In this document: piece by piece, positions 8,470 to 18,137 of the stretch | Layout: every line of letters begins with the position of its first letter | Numbering within the stretch: position 1 is the stretch's first letter | Assembly (NCBI GenBank): GCA_947626165.1 | Contig: CANQRG010000006.1 | Span: 62,001 to 126,000 of the forward strand | Length of the DNA stretch: 64,000 nt | Direction of reading: 5' to 3' | Origin: an uncultured Clostridia bacterium | GTDB taxonomy: Bacteria > Bacillota > Clostridia > Oscillospirales > Ruminococcaceae | The notes under the pieces: model-generated | Told to the model about the DNA's origin: nothing | Database searches by the model: none | What the model saw: the letters and a program-made list of their open reading frames with translations, nothing else | Made by a program: the position numbers and the translations under genes

Positions 8470-9327
8470 CTATTCTATATTTCTGTTCACCTTAGCCGCT
8501 GTAAGAGTATTCTGCATAAGCATAGCTATTGTCATAGGTCCTACTCCTCCGGGAACAGGCGTAATATAACTTGCTGCCTTTGAGGCAGTCTCAAACTCAA
8601 CGTCTCCGCACAGCTTTCCGTTTTCAAGTCTGTTCATGCCAACATCGATAACAACAGCGCCCTCTTTTATCATATCGCCCTTTATAAGGTTAGGAACTCC
8701 CACCGCAGCAACAAGAATGTCGGCTCTCTTGCACTCAGCTTTTAAATCCTTGGTCTTTGAATGGCATATAGTTACCGTACCGCTTTTGTGAAGTAAAAGC
8801 ATAGACATTGGCTTACCCACTATGTTGCTTCTTCCAACGACCACACACTCTTTTCCCTTTACGTCAACTCCGGTAGACGCTATAAGCTCCATAACTCCTG
8901 CGGGAGTACACGGCAAAAAGCTGTAATCTCCTATCATAATTTTTCCTACATTTACAGGGTGGAAAGCGTCAACGTCCTTGTTAGGAGCGATATTGTTGAT
9001 TATCACATTCTCGTCAATATGCTTCGGCAAAGGAAGCTGACAAAGTATGCCGTCTATCCTATCATCATTATTCAGCTTATTTATAAGCTCTAGAAGCTCG
9101 CTCTCTGTAGTCTCCTCAGGGAGAGCGTATTCATACGAATCAAACCCTACATACTCGCACGCTTTTTTCTTGTTGTTTACATAAATTCTCGACGCAGGAT
9201 CGTCTCCCACAATTATAACAGCAAGACCTGCTTTAACTCCATATTTTTCTTTAAGCTGAGCGGCCTGCTCTTTAATTCTGTCCTTTACGCTCTGTGATAC
9301 CGCTTTTCCGTCAATAATATTACTCAT
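8470..9327 (-). CDS. folD: Bifunctional methylenetetrahydrofolate dehydrogenase / cyclohydrolase
   Basis: 285 residues from ATG 9327, which has GAGGAGG about 9 bases upstream. The open frame extends to 9411, but that part lies inside lgt. FolD interconverts methylene-, methenyl- and 10-formyl-tetrahydrofolate in the cytoplasm. Visible signatures are VGDDPASRIYVNNKKKACE (catalytic Lys), QLPLPKHI, DVDAFHPVNVG, CTPAGVMELI, VVGRSNIVGKPMSMLL and the C-terminal PVPGGVGPMTIAMLM. The start overlaps the end of lgt by 8 bases, so the pair is translationally coupled. It could supply one-carbon units used by metF and metE elsewhere in the window. Confidence 0.96.
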   Translation of the reverse strand: MSNIIDGKAVSQSVKDRIKEQAAQLKEKYGVKAGLAVIIVGDDPASRIYVNNKKKACEYVGFDSYEYALPEETTESELLELINKLNNDDRIDGILCQLPLPKHIDENVIINNIAPNKDVDAFHPVNVGKIMIGDYSFLPCTPAGVMELIASTGVDVKGKECVVVGRSNIVGKPMSMLLLHKSGTVTICHSKTKDLKAECKRADILVAAVGVPNLIKGDMIKEGAVVIDVGMNRLENGKLCGDVEFETASKAASYITPVPGGVGPMTIAMLMQNTLTAAKVNRNIE

Positions 9328-10648
9328 CTTCTGCTTCCTCCTCATTAATGTCATTACTGTTATTCTGCTCAACAGGCTCAAGCTCGTCAAGCTCTTTGAT
9401 ATCGTTTTCATCTTGGATATTATCCATATCCAAATCTAAAGATTCATTATCTGCAATCGGTGTGTAATTTTCTCCCTCATCAAACATCTCTGCTTTAATC
9501 TCCGGCTTAACAGCGTTCTTGCCGAACTTTTTATCATACTCAGCCTGCAACGCCGAGAAATCCTCACCATTAGCTTTTGCGTCGTTTATCTTTTTCTTGA
9601 GCTCTGATTTTTCAGACTTCATTTTTTCAAACATATCATATTCGGCAAGCTGTGCCTTCGACACCGCCGTATCGGCATACAGCTTATAGTCGCCGTTTCT
9701 CTTGACCATACTTCTGAATATGATAATCAGGACTATAGACACCAGAACACAGGTACCAGCAACAAGTTCTGACACCTTTATGTTTGCAAGGTAAAGGCTG
9801 TCTGTTCTCAGCATTTCGATAAAGAATCTTCCCAATCCGTACCAGCCGATATACATCAAGAAAATCTCTCCGTCGAACTTTCTGTGTTTTGCATATAGGT
9901 GGAGAATCACAAAGCCTAAGATACACCACAGCGATTCATATAAAAAGCATGGGTGAACCGGCGCATACTGGTCTACCATAACTCCTGCTTTATCGGCGAG
10001 ATCGGTCTGAACCTCAGAAAGATATGAAACTGTTTTCGAGCTCATCATTCCCCAAGGAAGCGTCGTGTTTGAACCAAAAGCCTCCTGATTAAAGAAGTTT
10101 CCCCATCTGCCTATTGCCTGTCCAATCAAAAAGCCGGGAGCGACAACATCAAGCAGAGTTACAAGCTTCAGTTTTTTGATTTTTGCTATTATTCCCCCGA
10201 CTAAAATCGCCCCTATCAAGCCACCGTAAATGGCGAGTCCGCCATCACGAACACTTATTATTGCTTTCCAGTCGATAGAGCCCGACTCGGTCATATAATC
10301 GCTTAAACTGAAAATCACATAATAAAGCCTTGCTCCGACAATAGCACCTATCAATCCTCCGATAACAGAATCTGTTGCACTGTCGGGATTAATGCCAAAG
10401 CTCCTCATTCTCCTAAAGCCGTATATCATTGCAATTAAAATTCCAAGCGCTATTAAAAACCCATACCAGTAAATTACGAAATTAGTTCCCGGAATTTTAA
10501 ACATAACATTGTTCAGCTTAAATCCGTTTGTGAAAATGTTGTCTCCTCCAAGAAACGGAAAGTAAACCTTGTCAGGGTTTGAAATGATTTCTCTCTGCAT
10601 TGTATTAGATACTGTCTTTGCTAACATTCCCATCGTCAATGATGTCAT
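9320..10648 (-). CDS. lgt: Prolipoprotein diacylglyceryl transferase with acidic C-terminal extension
   Basis: 442 residues against roughly 260-300 for most Lgt. The enzyme moves diacylglycerol from phosphatidylglycerol to the lipobox cysteine of prolipoproteins at the membrane. Several membrane helices are visible, with RDGGLAIYGGLIGA, the signature GRWGNFFNQEAFG (about residue 183) and HPCFLYESLW. From about residue 325 the protein becomes soluble: a Lys/Glu-rich, probably coiled-coil stretch, then a highly acidic tail ending EEEAEDE. The N-terminus is also about 40 residues longer than usual. ATG 10648 has AAGGAGG upstream. PotD in this window has a lipobox and would be a substrate. Confidence 0.93.
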   Translation of the reverse strand: MTSLTMGMLAKTVSNTMQREIISNPDKVYFPFLGGDNIFTNGFKLNNVMFKIPGTNFVIYWYGFLIALGILIAMIYGFRRMRSFGINPDSATDSVIGGLIGAIVGARLYYVIFSLSDYMTESGSIDWKAIISVRDGGLAIYGGLIGAILVGGIIAKIKKLKLVTLLDVVAPGFLIGQAIGRWGNFFNQEAFGSNTTLPWGMMSSKTVSYLSEVQTDLADKAGVMVDQYAPVHPCFLYESLWCILGFVILHLYAKHRKFDGEIFLMYIGWYGLGRFFIEMLRTDSLYLANIKVSELVAGTCVLVSIVLIIIFRSMVKRNGDYKLYADTAVSKAQLAEYDMFEKMKSEKSELKKKINDAKANGEDFSALQAEYDKKFGKNAVKPEIKAEMFDEGENYTPIADNESLDLDMDNIQDENDIKELDELEPVEQNNSNDINEEEAEDE

Positions 10649-10660
10649 TTTAAGTCCTCC

Positions 10661-11947
10661 TTAGGTGTTTGATTCCACTATAGAAATAGCAGTCTTACTA
10701 TTGTCAAATAAAATGTCTATACAATCCATAATATCCTTTTCATTAATGCTTGCCAAAGACTCTATATTTTCAAAGGCGTCAACTCCTATAAGCAAATCTG
10801 ATTCAAACATCAGCGTTGCACATTTCTCCGCGCTGTTCAATCCGCTTATCAGCTTACCGTATTCAGCCTTTTTTATGATCTCAAATAAATCTGGGTCTAT
10901 ACCCTCTTTCTTTATTCTCTCTATCTCATCCTTTATTCTCTTAAATACCTCCTGAGGTGATTTCGATTCACCAGAAAAAATACTTGCAAAAAATCCGTCA
11001 CCCGAATCGACCTCTGTATAGAAGTTTGAATTAATAAGCCCCTCGTCATATAATTCCTTGTATAGTTCAGAGGTAGAACCGCAAATCAAATTAAGAAGTA
11101 TTGATGCCTCAAGCTCTTTCTTAACTCTTTCCTTTCCGTCAAACGGAACGGTTTTATAACCAATAGCAAAAAGAGGAGTACCTACCGGCATTTTCTGAAC
11201 GAGTATCTCCTTATTTACCTCTTCAGGCTCATTGGGAAACGCAGTTACGAGTTCGGGATTTTCTTTTGTCTTCAAATGCTTATCGCATATCGCCAGAACG
11301 TCATCAAGCTTTACATTTCCCGCAATGGCAAGAGCCATATTGTTAAGGTTATAAAAGGTGTTGTAACAACTGTAAAGCAAATCTGCGTCTATCTTTGCAA
11401 TAGACTCGACCGTTCCTGCGATCTCTATTTTAACAGGGTGGTTTACATACAAGCATCTAAGAAGATTAAAAAACACCTGCCTATACGGAGTATCCTCGCA
11501 CATTCTTATTTCCTGACCGATTATCCCCTGCTCTTTATCCACAGTTTCCTGAGTAAAATACGGCGCCTGAACGAAGTCAAGCAATATTTTTAAAGATTCT
11601 TCATAGTTTTCCGTACAGCTAAATAGATATGCCGTCTGGTCAAATGAAGTATACGCATTTCCGCTTGCTCCTGTTTTTGCATATAATTCAAAAACGTCGC
11701 AGTCCTCATTTTCAAACAACTTATGCTCAAGAAAATGAGCTATGCCTTCGGGAACTTCAATAAAATCCTTGTCTTTCTTTGTCTTGAATTTTGTATTTAT
11801 CGAGCCGTACTTAGTGCCGAATAAAGCATACACAGACGAAAACTCGGGCATCTCCCAAACCAAAATATTAAGTCCCGACGGGTGCTTTATTTTGTAATAG
11901 CTTTCGACCAAACGCTCGCTCTTTATCGTTTGTTTTTCAATATCCAT
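10661..11947 (-). CDS. ymfH: M16 family metallopeptidase, YmfH type (catalytic member)
   Basis: 428 residues. The inverted zinc motif HFLEH near residue 74 (VPEGIAHFLEHKLF) and a downstream Glu (GQEIRMCEDTPY) mark an active M16 peptidase. NCBI-style names link this pair to the 5-aminopentanol modification of elongation factor P in Bacillus. The exact substrate is not established. The start ATG shares one base with the stop of ymfF (TAATG), so the two are coupled and probably form a heterodimer, as M16 pairs often do. lgt follows after only 12 bases. Confidence 0.85.
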   Translation of the reverse strand: MDIEKQTIKSERLVESYYKIKHPSGLNILVWEMPEFSSVYALFGTKYGSINTKFKTKKDKDFIEVPEGIAHFLEHKLFENEDCDVFELYAKTGASGNAYTSFDQTAYLFSCTENYEESLKILLDFVQAPYFTQETVDKEQGIIGQEIRMCEDTPYRQVFFNLLRCLYVNHPVKIEIAGTVESIAKIDADLLYSCYNTFYNLNNMALAIAGNVKLDDVLAICDKHLKTKENPELVTAFPNEPEEVNKEILVQKMPVGTPLFAIGYKTVPFDGKERVKKELEASILLNLICGSTSELYKELYDEGLINSNFYTEVDSGDGFFASIFSGESKSPQEVFKRIKDEIERIKKEGIDPDLFEIIKKAEYGKLISGLNSAEKCATLMFESDLLIGVDAFENIESLASINEKDIMDCIDILFDNSKTAISIVESNT

Positions 11948-13227
11948 TATTCAGCACCTCCCTTTTCATCACCCGACATAATATAAACAGTATCAAGTTT
12001 ATAGCTCTTTGCAGCTTCAATAATATCCTCTCTTGTTATACCTTTGTACTTTTCTATCGCGTCCTCAGGCGAAAAATCCCTGTTCCAGACGCATAGCTGT
12101 GTCAGCCACCAAGTCGCAAGCCCTGAGGCGCTGTCATTATAAGAACGCATAGAACCGCATACCGCTGTTTTTGCATTGTTAAGTTCTTCATCAGAGAAGT
12201 TCCCTTTTGCCATTTCATCAAGCTGTTTTAAAATCTCGTCCTTTGCCTTACTTAAATTAGAATTCTCAACGCCGCTGTCTATAAGCATTACTCCCTTTTC
12301 AGAAATGATATTGGAAGAACAATAATAGCAAAGACTCAGCTTTTCTCGAACATTCATAAACAGCTTTGACGACGGCAGTCCGCCGAACATCATTGAAAAC
12401 AGCTTTAGCTGTTCGGGGTCTTTAATATCAGTTTTAAATGCAAGCACCATTTTGCACTGCAAAACGTCAAATTTCTCATTGACCTTTGCAGTTTTCTCTT
12501 TTAAAGGACTTATCAACACAAACTCATCATTTGTAAATTCTCTTTCAAGTCCTTCAAATCTGCTTTTTATAAGTTTAACTGTCTCATCAAAGTCACCGCC
12601 GCCTGAAACGGTTATCTCTATTCGAGAGGTTCTAAGCATTTGCTTATACTCGTCGTAAGCATCTTTACAGGTCAGCTTTTCAAGCTCCTCAACCGTTCCG
12701 TCCAAAGGAACGCCTGCCGGCTCGTTTTCAAAAACAGTTTCCAAAGCCTTGTCTATAGCGTACCCTCTTTTATCGTTTATCTTGTTGTTTATATTGTCAA
12801 TAAGCTCGCGCTTGATTATTTCAAAATCACTCTCGTTGAATATTCCGTCTACCAGATTGGGTGAAAAAATACAATCAAGCAAAATCTGAGTAACGCTGTT
12901 TGTGATCTCCTCATTCTCAAGAGCATACCTGTCGCATACGCAATTTGCCCCCAAATAGAAAGCCTGACTGTCGCCCAGCCTGAATACGCTTTGTGAAATC
13001 CCTGCTCCGTAAAGCCTTGCCAGCTCCTTTGTAAGCTTTGTTCTGGTTGTGTATTTAGAGTTTGAGGTCTGAAGCACTCTGGTAACTAAAGAATAAGCCG
13101 ACGCTTTTTTCTCGTCAACCTTTGAGATAAATCTTATACCTATTGTATTCACGTTGAACTTTTTATCAAATATGGTCGTAATATAAACACCATCTGAAAT
13201 TTGTTCTCTCTTTTTAACATTTGACAT
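11947..13227 (-). CDS. ymfF: M16 family protein, YmfF type (non-catalytic partner)
   Basis: 426 residues with the M16 fold but no HxxEH zinc motif where its partner has one. FGGLPSSKLFMNVREKLSLCYY is the well-conserved C-terminal M16 segment, carrying the conserved Arg/Tyr region. In two-chain M16 enzymes the second chain supplies substrate-binding residues, which fits this gene. ATG 13227 follows GGAG at 8 bases. An extended -10 (TGGTATACT, around 13262-13270) lies in the gap after dnaE and may start this four-gene run ymfF-ymfH-lgt-folD. Confidence 0.82.
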   Translation of the reverse strand: MSNVKKREQISDGVYITTIFDKKFNVNTIGIRFISKVDEKKASAYSLVTRVLQTSNSKYTTRTKLTKELARLYGAGISQSVFRLGDSQAFYLGANCVCDRYALENEEITNSVTQILLDCIFSPNLVDGIFNESDFEIIKRELIDNINNKINDKRGYAIDKALETVFENEPAGVPLDGTVEELEKLTCKDAYDEYKQMLRTSRIEITVSGGGDFDETVKLIKSRFEGLEREFTNDEFVLISPLKEKTAKVNEKFDVLQCKMVLAFKTDIKDPEQLKLFSMMFGGLPSSKLFMNVREKLSLCYYCSSNIISEKGVMLIDSGVENSNLSKAKDEILKQLDEMAKGNFSDEELNNAKTAVCGSMRSYNDSASGLATWWLTQLCVWNRDFSPEDAIEKYKGITREDIIEAAKSYKLDTVYIMSGDEKGGAE

Positions 13228-13315
13228 TGTTATTCTCCATTCAAAAAACTTACTTACGGTTAGTATACCATAAATTATTATTTTTTACCACGCTTTTTTT
13301 ATTTTATTCTCTCGG

Positions 13316-16300
13316 CTACTTTACAACAACGTTTCCCTCGCCTAAAATTTCAGCAAGCTGAATCAAAAAGTCATTTGTGATCTTTACCCCTGTAACTTCC
13401 CTGTGCATTGTCTTTTTCTTTATATCGTCAAAGTAAAAATACACCTTCGACTGCCCTTTATTTTCACGAGAACACCTAACTATTTCATTTATTTTCTGCT
13501 TGTCAGATGAATTTAATTTCAGCCATACCGATTTATCTTTAAGAGAATTTTCAAAAGTCTCAAGACCTTCAATTTCCTCCGCAATTATTTTAGGCGGCTC
13601 GTCGTCCTTGAACGAAACTCTGCCGTTAATGATTAGAATAGCACCCTCTCCCAGCTTGCTCTTATACTGTTCAAACAAATTAGGGAAAATAATAATCTCC
13701 GCCTCGCCTGTCTTATCTTCAAACCTTGTAAAAGCCATTTGCGAGTTGCTTTTTGTAGTATACATCTTTTTATATGAGAGCATTGCAAAAATACTCACCT
13801 TATCGTCATCTTTGTATTTTGAAGTATAATTGCCCTCACCGTTTTGGTTTACCACGTCTCCGATTGGCGTAAACCTCGACGCTTTTATAATTTCAGAGTA
13901 GCTGTCCAGAGGATGTCCCGACAAATAGATGCCGATGATCTGCTTTTCCATTGTAAGCAGCTCGTTTCTGTCAAATTCAGCTACATAAGGTATTTCAAGC
14001 TCCATAGAACTGTCGTTATCGGAAATATCACCAAACAAGTCCATCTGCCCTGAAATATTTCTTCTCTTGTTGTCATTAAGACTTTGTAAAATCATTTCAT
14101 AGCTTTGTATCATTTGCCGTCTGTTAGTAGGGAAACAATCGAACGCTCCGCTTTTTATAAGAGCCTCCACTGCTCTTACATTGATATCGTCTAACATTCT
14201 CTCGCAGAAATCCTGAAGCGATTTATAGTTTCCCCGCATCTGACGCTCGGCAATAATTTTAGCTATGACCCCTCTGCCCAGCGACTTTATCGCCAAAAGC
14301 GCAAAACGTATGCCGTTATCCTCAGCAATAAATCCCTCTTGGCTTTTGTTAATATCAAGGTGAAGCATCTTAACGTGATTTTTTTCACACTCGTTAATAT
14401 ACTCAACCAACTTTGAAGTATTATCAGTGATTACCGAAGTCATTAAAGACGCCATATATGGCTTATAATAATGACATTTCAGATAAGCCGTCTGGTATGC
14501 GACCGTTGCATAAGCCGCCGCATGAGACTTATTAAAAGCATAAGACGCAAAAGAAGTCATCTCGTCGAAAATTTCATTTGCAACGCTCTCCTCAACGCCG
14601 TTTGCAACAGCCCCAACGCAGTTTACCGTACCATCGGGATTTTTCTCTCCGTACACAAAAGCCTTTCGCTCCGCCTCCAGAACCTTGTGTTTTTTCTTTG
14701 CCATTGCACGTCTTACAATATCGGCTCTGCCGTATGAATACCCAGCAAGCGTTCTGAAAATCTGCATAACCTGCTCCTGATACACAATGCATCCGTAGGT
14801 TACGTCTAAAATATCTTTTAAAAGCGGAGTTTTATATTTTACATATTCAGGATTATGACGGTTTCTTATATACGTAGGTATAGAATCCATAGGACCCGGA
14901 CGGTATAGTGAAATTACAGCTATCAGATCCTCAAGCCTCTCCGGTTGAAGCCTCATAATAGTGGCGGTCATACCTGCGCTTTCAAACTGAAAAACACCTT
15001 CAGTCTTACCATTTGAGAGCATTTGATAAACAGCCTTATCATCGTATGAAATATTCTTGATATCAAATTCAGGCTCCTTACTGCGAACAAGATTTTGGCA
15101 GTTATTTATAACAGTGAGGTTGCGAAGTCCCAGAAAATCAATTTTCAAAAGCCCAAGACTCTCCAAAACCGTCATTGTGTATTGCGTTACGATTTGCCCG
15201 TCGTTGCTCTGTAGAGGAACATACTCGTCAACTGGCTCTTTTGTAATCACCACACCTGCGGCATGGGTCGAGGTGTTTCTGGGCATACCCTCAACCTTCT
15301 TTGCCATATCTAAAAGCTCTCTTATTTTCGGATCCTTGTTATATAACTCCTTTAAGTCAAACGACTTCTCCAAAGCCTTTTCAATAGTTATATTAAGCTC
15401 TCTGGGAATAAGTTTAGCTACCATATCAGCCGTCTGATACGGAAGCGCCATAGCCCTTGCAACATCTCTTATAGACGCTCTCGCTGCCAATGTACCAAAG
15501 GTAACTATCTGAGCAACGTGGTCTGCGCCGTATTTATTCTGAACATAATCTATTACATTCTGCCGACCGTCAATGCAAAAGTCAATATCAAAATCGGGCA
15601 TAGAAACTCTCTCAGGGTTTAAAAACCTCTCAAAGAGAAGATTGTATTTTAGCGGATCGATTTCAGTTATACCAATGCAGTAAGCACAAAGGCTTCCCGC
15701 ACCCGAACCTCTGCCAGGACCCACAGGGATACCATGTTGTTTTGCATAGTTTATAAAATCCCAAACTATGAGATAATAATCGACATATCCCATCTGGCTG
15801 ATAATCTTAATCTCGTAATCGAGCCTTTTATAGGCTTCTTCTGTTGGGTTGCCGTACCTCTCCTTTAATCCTCTTTTGCACATAGAGATAAAATACTCTG
15901 TGTTATCGCTTACACCGTCAATGTGAAAATAGGGCAGCTTTGTCTTACCAAACTCAAATTCAACATTGCACATATCGGCAATAATTCTTGTATTTGAAAC
16001 AGCCTGCGGAGTGCTTTTAAAAAGCTCAAGCATTTCGTCTCCGCTTTTAACATAAAACTCCTCAGTCGGAAACTCCATCGACTTCGGGTCGTTTACAGTT
16101 GTGTTTGTTGAAATGCACATAAGAATTCTCTGAGCATTTGCGTCATCTTTTGAAATGTAGTGACAGTCGTTTGTTGCGACCAGCGGTATACCAGTTTCCT
16201 CAGAAAGCTTAAACTGCAAAGGCAGTATCCTTTCCTGATCATAGAACTTGTGATTTTGCACCTCAATATAATAGTTGCCCTCTCCGAATATCTCTATGTA

Positions 16301-16783
16301 GAGCAGTGCCGTCTCCTTAGCGCCGTTATAATCGTTATTTGAAAGTTTTCTTGCTACTTCTCCTGCCAAACACGCAGACAAACAGACAAGCCCCTCGCTG
16401 TACTTCTTCAAACTCTCAATATCTACTCTTGGCTTTGAATAAAAGCCCTCTGTATATCCGATTGAAACAAGCTTGATAAGATTCTGGTAGCCTTTCATAT
16501 TTTTGCACAGCAAAATCAAATGATAAGGAGAAGTATCAATGCGGTTCACCTTATCAAACCTTGTTCTCGGAGCGACATAGACCTCACAGCCGATTATCGG
16601 TTTTATGCCCTGCTTTTTGCATTCATTGTAAAATTCAACAGCGGCGTACATATTTCCGTGGTCGGTTACGGCTATTGCATCCTGACCTAAGTCTTTAGCT
16701 TTTTTTACAAGCTCGCTTATTCTGCAAGCTCCGTCTAAAAGTGAATACTCGCTGTGAACGTGAAGATGCACAAAATCAGTCAA
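13316..16783 (-). CDS. dnaE: DNA polymerase III, alpha subunit (DnaE)
   Basis: About 1155 residues, normal for DnaE. The N-terminal PHP domain begins FVHLHVHSEYSLLDGACRI. The polymerase active site is MPDFDIDFC near residue 400, with GPGRGSGAGSLCAY before it. Helix-hairpin-helix and OB-fold parts fill the C-terminus. Clostridia usually also have PolC as main replicase, DnaE handling lagging-strand starts. The open frame begins at TTG 16849, inside the upstream terminator hairpin, so it is not the start. TTG 16783, with AAGGGAG 10 bases upstream, gives the family's usual N-terminus. GTG 16792 is possible but too close to the ribosome site. Confidence 0.93.
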   Translation of the reverse strand: MTDFVHLHVHSEYSLLDGACRISELVKKAKDLGQDAIAVTDHGNMYAAVEFYNECKKQGIKPIIGCEVYVAPRTRFDKVNRIDTSPYHLILLCKNMKGYQNLIKLVSIGYTEGFYSKPRVDIESLKKYSEGLVCLSACLAGEVARKLSNNDYNGAKETALLYIEIFGEGNYYIEVQNHKFYDQERILPLQFKLSEETGIPLVATNDCHYISKDDANAQRILMCISTNTTVNDPKSMEFPTEEFYVKSGDEMLELFKSTPQAVSNTRIIADMCNVEFEFGKTKLPYFHIDGVSDNTEYFISMCKRGLKERYGNPTEEAYKRLDYEIKIISQMGYVDYYLIVWDFINYAKQHGIPVGPGRGSGAGSLCAYCIGITEIDPLKYNLLFERFLNPERVSMPDFDIDFCIDGRQNVIDYVQNKYGADHVAQIVTFGTLAARASIRDVARAMALPYQTADMVAKLIPRELNITIEKALEKSFDLKELYNKDPKIRELLDMAKKVEGMPRNTSTHAAGVVITKEPVDEYVPLQSNDGQIVTQYTMTVLESLGLLKIDFLGLRNLTVINNCQNLVRSKEPEFDIKNISYDDKAVYQMLSNGKTEGVFQFESAGMTATIMRLQPERLEDLIAVISLYRPGPMDSIPTYIRNRHNPEYVKYKTPLLKDILDVTYGCIVYQEQVMQIFRTLAGYSYGRADIVRRAMAKKKHKVLEAERKAFVYGEKNPDGTVNCVGAVANGVEESVANEIFDEMTSFASYAFNKSHAAAYATVAYQTAYLKCHYYKPYMASLMTSVITDNTSKLVEYINECEKNHVKMLHLDINKSQEGFIAEDNGIRFALLAIKSLGRGVIAKIIAERQMRGNYKSLQDFCERMLDDINVRAVEALIKSGAFDCFPTNRRQMIQSYEMILQSLNDNKRRNISGQMDLFGDISDNDSSMELEIPYVAEFDRNELLTMEKQIIGIYLSGHPLDSYSEIIKASRFTPIGDVVNQNGEGNYTSKYKDDDKVSIFAMLSYKKMYTTKSNSQMAFTRFEDKTGEAEIIIFPNLFEQYKSKLGEGAILIINGRVSFKDDEPPKIIAEEIEGLETFENSLKDKSVWLKLNSSDKQKINEIVRCSRENKGQSKVYFYFDDIKKKTMHREVTGVKITNDFLIQLAEILGEGNVVVK

Positions 16784-16831
16784 ATCGACCACACTCCCTT
16801 CTGCAAACCGCAAAATAATAAACAACAAATC

Positions 16832-16854
16832 GAGGCTTGAAACAAACAAGCCTC
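16832..16854 (-). terminator. Rho-independent terminator or attenuator before dnaE
   Basis: Minus strand GAGGCTTG, loop TTTGTTT, CAAGCCTC: a perfect 8-bp stem. It is followed by an interrupted T-rich run (GATTTGTTGTTTATTATTTTG). It lies 8 bases after the small membrane gene and about 50 before dnaE. Confidence 0.65.
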
Positions 16855-16862
16855 AAATATAC

Positions 16863-17153
16863 TTAGTTATGAGAATAATGCTTTTGATAAATGAGATAAA
16901 GAAGTCCTGCCAGACCGGCAATGTTTAAAAGAAATACAAAGACAAATCCGCCTGTTCCAATACCTCCCGACATTTTCACAATAGACGAAATCATCATAAC
17001 AACACCCATAGAAGCAAGTGTATATCCTGTTTCCTCAGTGAATTCTACCTTGTTGTTTTCATTTGATTTCTTTTTCTTTGCGTCGATGACCATTTTTATC
17101 AGCCATACACCGGACGCTGTAAGCAATACTCCCAACAATAAAATGATAATCAT
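16863..17153 (-). CDS. Small membrane protein, unknown function
   Basis: 96 residues with three likely membrane helices (about 2-20, 47-62, 69-88), separated by a basic, polar loop (DAKKKKSNENNK) and a Gly-rich stretch. There is no recognised domain. ATG 17153 has CAGGAGGTA at an ideal distance, so translation is likely. It sits 44 bases after whiA on the same strand and is closed by a terminator, so it is probably the last gene of the murB-rapZ-whiA transcript. Confidence 0.65.
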   Translation of the reverse strand: MIIILLLGVLLTASGVWLIKMVIDAKKKKSNENNKVEFTEETGYTLASMGVVMMISSIVKMSGGIGTGGFVFVFLLNIAGLAGLLYLIYQKHYSHN

Positions 17154-17197
17154 AAATTTGTACCTCCTGTTTTTTGTTCTATATTCTGCTAACGCAG

Positions 17198-18121
17198 TTA
17201 TTTACTTTTTTCAGCTTTTTTCTGTCTTATCTCATCAGCCGCTTTTTTTATACGCTCCAGCCTGTGGTTTGCCCCCGAACGCGATATCGGCGGGTTCAAA
17301 GCAAGTCCTAACTCTTTCAAATTATAATCGGGGTTGTTGTATCTTACCTCGGCAATTTCCCTCAAATTTTCTGAAAGACTTGCAAATCCTATTGTTCTCT
17401 CAATAAGCTCAATATCCTCTATCTGTCTTTCCGCCGCTTTTAACGACTTCTCTATATTGGCGTTGTCGCAATTTACCGCTCTGTTTATTTTGTTTCTCAC
17501 GTCTTTGAGAATTTTTACATTCATAATCTCAAGACTTGCTTTTGAAGCCCCCATAAGCGTGAGCATATCCTCTATGTTTTCGCTTTCCTTTATATAAACT
17601 ATATTGGTATTTTTTCTCTCAGTGTGCTTTGCCAAAATACTAAAGTAATCTATAAGAATTAAGCCTAAGTCGTTGCAAAGCTCCAAGCTCGGCATCACAA
17701 ACTCAATATGATACTCCTTATTAGGGTCTATAATACTTCCGCACGCCAGAAAAATACCTGCTATCAAACTTGGGATATATCTTTTTTTAGGTAAATCATT
17801 CTCTAAAAGCCTTTTATCCTTAACCTTAAAATAGTTTAGAACAAAAACTCTGTCGCTTTCATTATCCACACTTACCGTGAACAAATTTGACTTTTCCGAT
17901 TTTCTCATATTCTTTATACTTACAGCCGTATGACCGCAGATTTTATTAAGATGGTTTGCTAAAAATTCCGCTGTCTTTTCATTTTCGGTCATCAACGCAA
18001 TACCATCATTACCAAAGCCTTTTGCAACCTTTAAAATCCCCATAACCGCCGCGTTTGCTTTTTCAAAGGAATAAAGATTGTCAATAATTTCTGATTTTAC
18101 CAGATACGAAAAAGACTGCAT
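17198..18121 (-). CDS. whiA: Sporulation/cell-division regulator WhiA
   Basis: 307 residues from ATG 18121, preceded by GGTGATTAAA. The four extra codons of the open frame contain this ribosome site and are not coding. WhiA combines a LAGLIDADG-like N-terminal fold (SLIAGIFLACGSIIDPNKEYHIEF, about 105-130) with a C-terminal helix-turn-helix (LREIAEVRYNNPDYNLKELGLALNP then ISRSGANHRLERIKK). It binds DNA and influences division and chromosome segregation in Gram-positive bacteria. It follows rapZ by 16 bases. The usual yvcK gene between them is missing. Confidence 0.92.
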   Translation of the reverse strand: MQSFSYLVKSEIIDNLYSFEKANAAVMGILKVAKGFGNDGIALMTENEKTAEFLANHLNKICGHTAVSIKNMRKSEKSNLFTVSVDNESDRVFVLNYFKVKDKRLLENDLPKKRYIPSLIAGIFLACGSIIDPNKEYHIEFVMPSLELCNDLGLILIDYFSILAKHTERKNTNIVYIKESENIEDMLTLMGASKASLEIMNVKILKDVRNKINRAVNCDNANIEKSLKAAERQIEDIELIERTIGFASLSENLREIAEVRYNNPDYNLKELGLALNPPISRSGANHRLERIKKAADEIRQKKAEKSK

Positions 18122-18137
18122 TTTAATCACCAAGATT

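Noticed and set aside
16784-16849. Upstream extension of dnaE
   Set aside because: It starts within a terminator hairpin and adds residues not found in the family.
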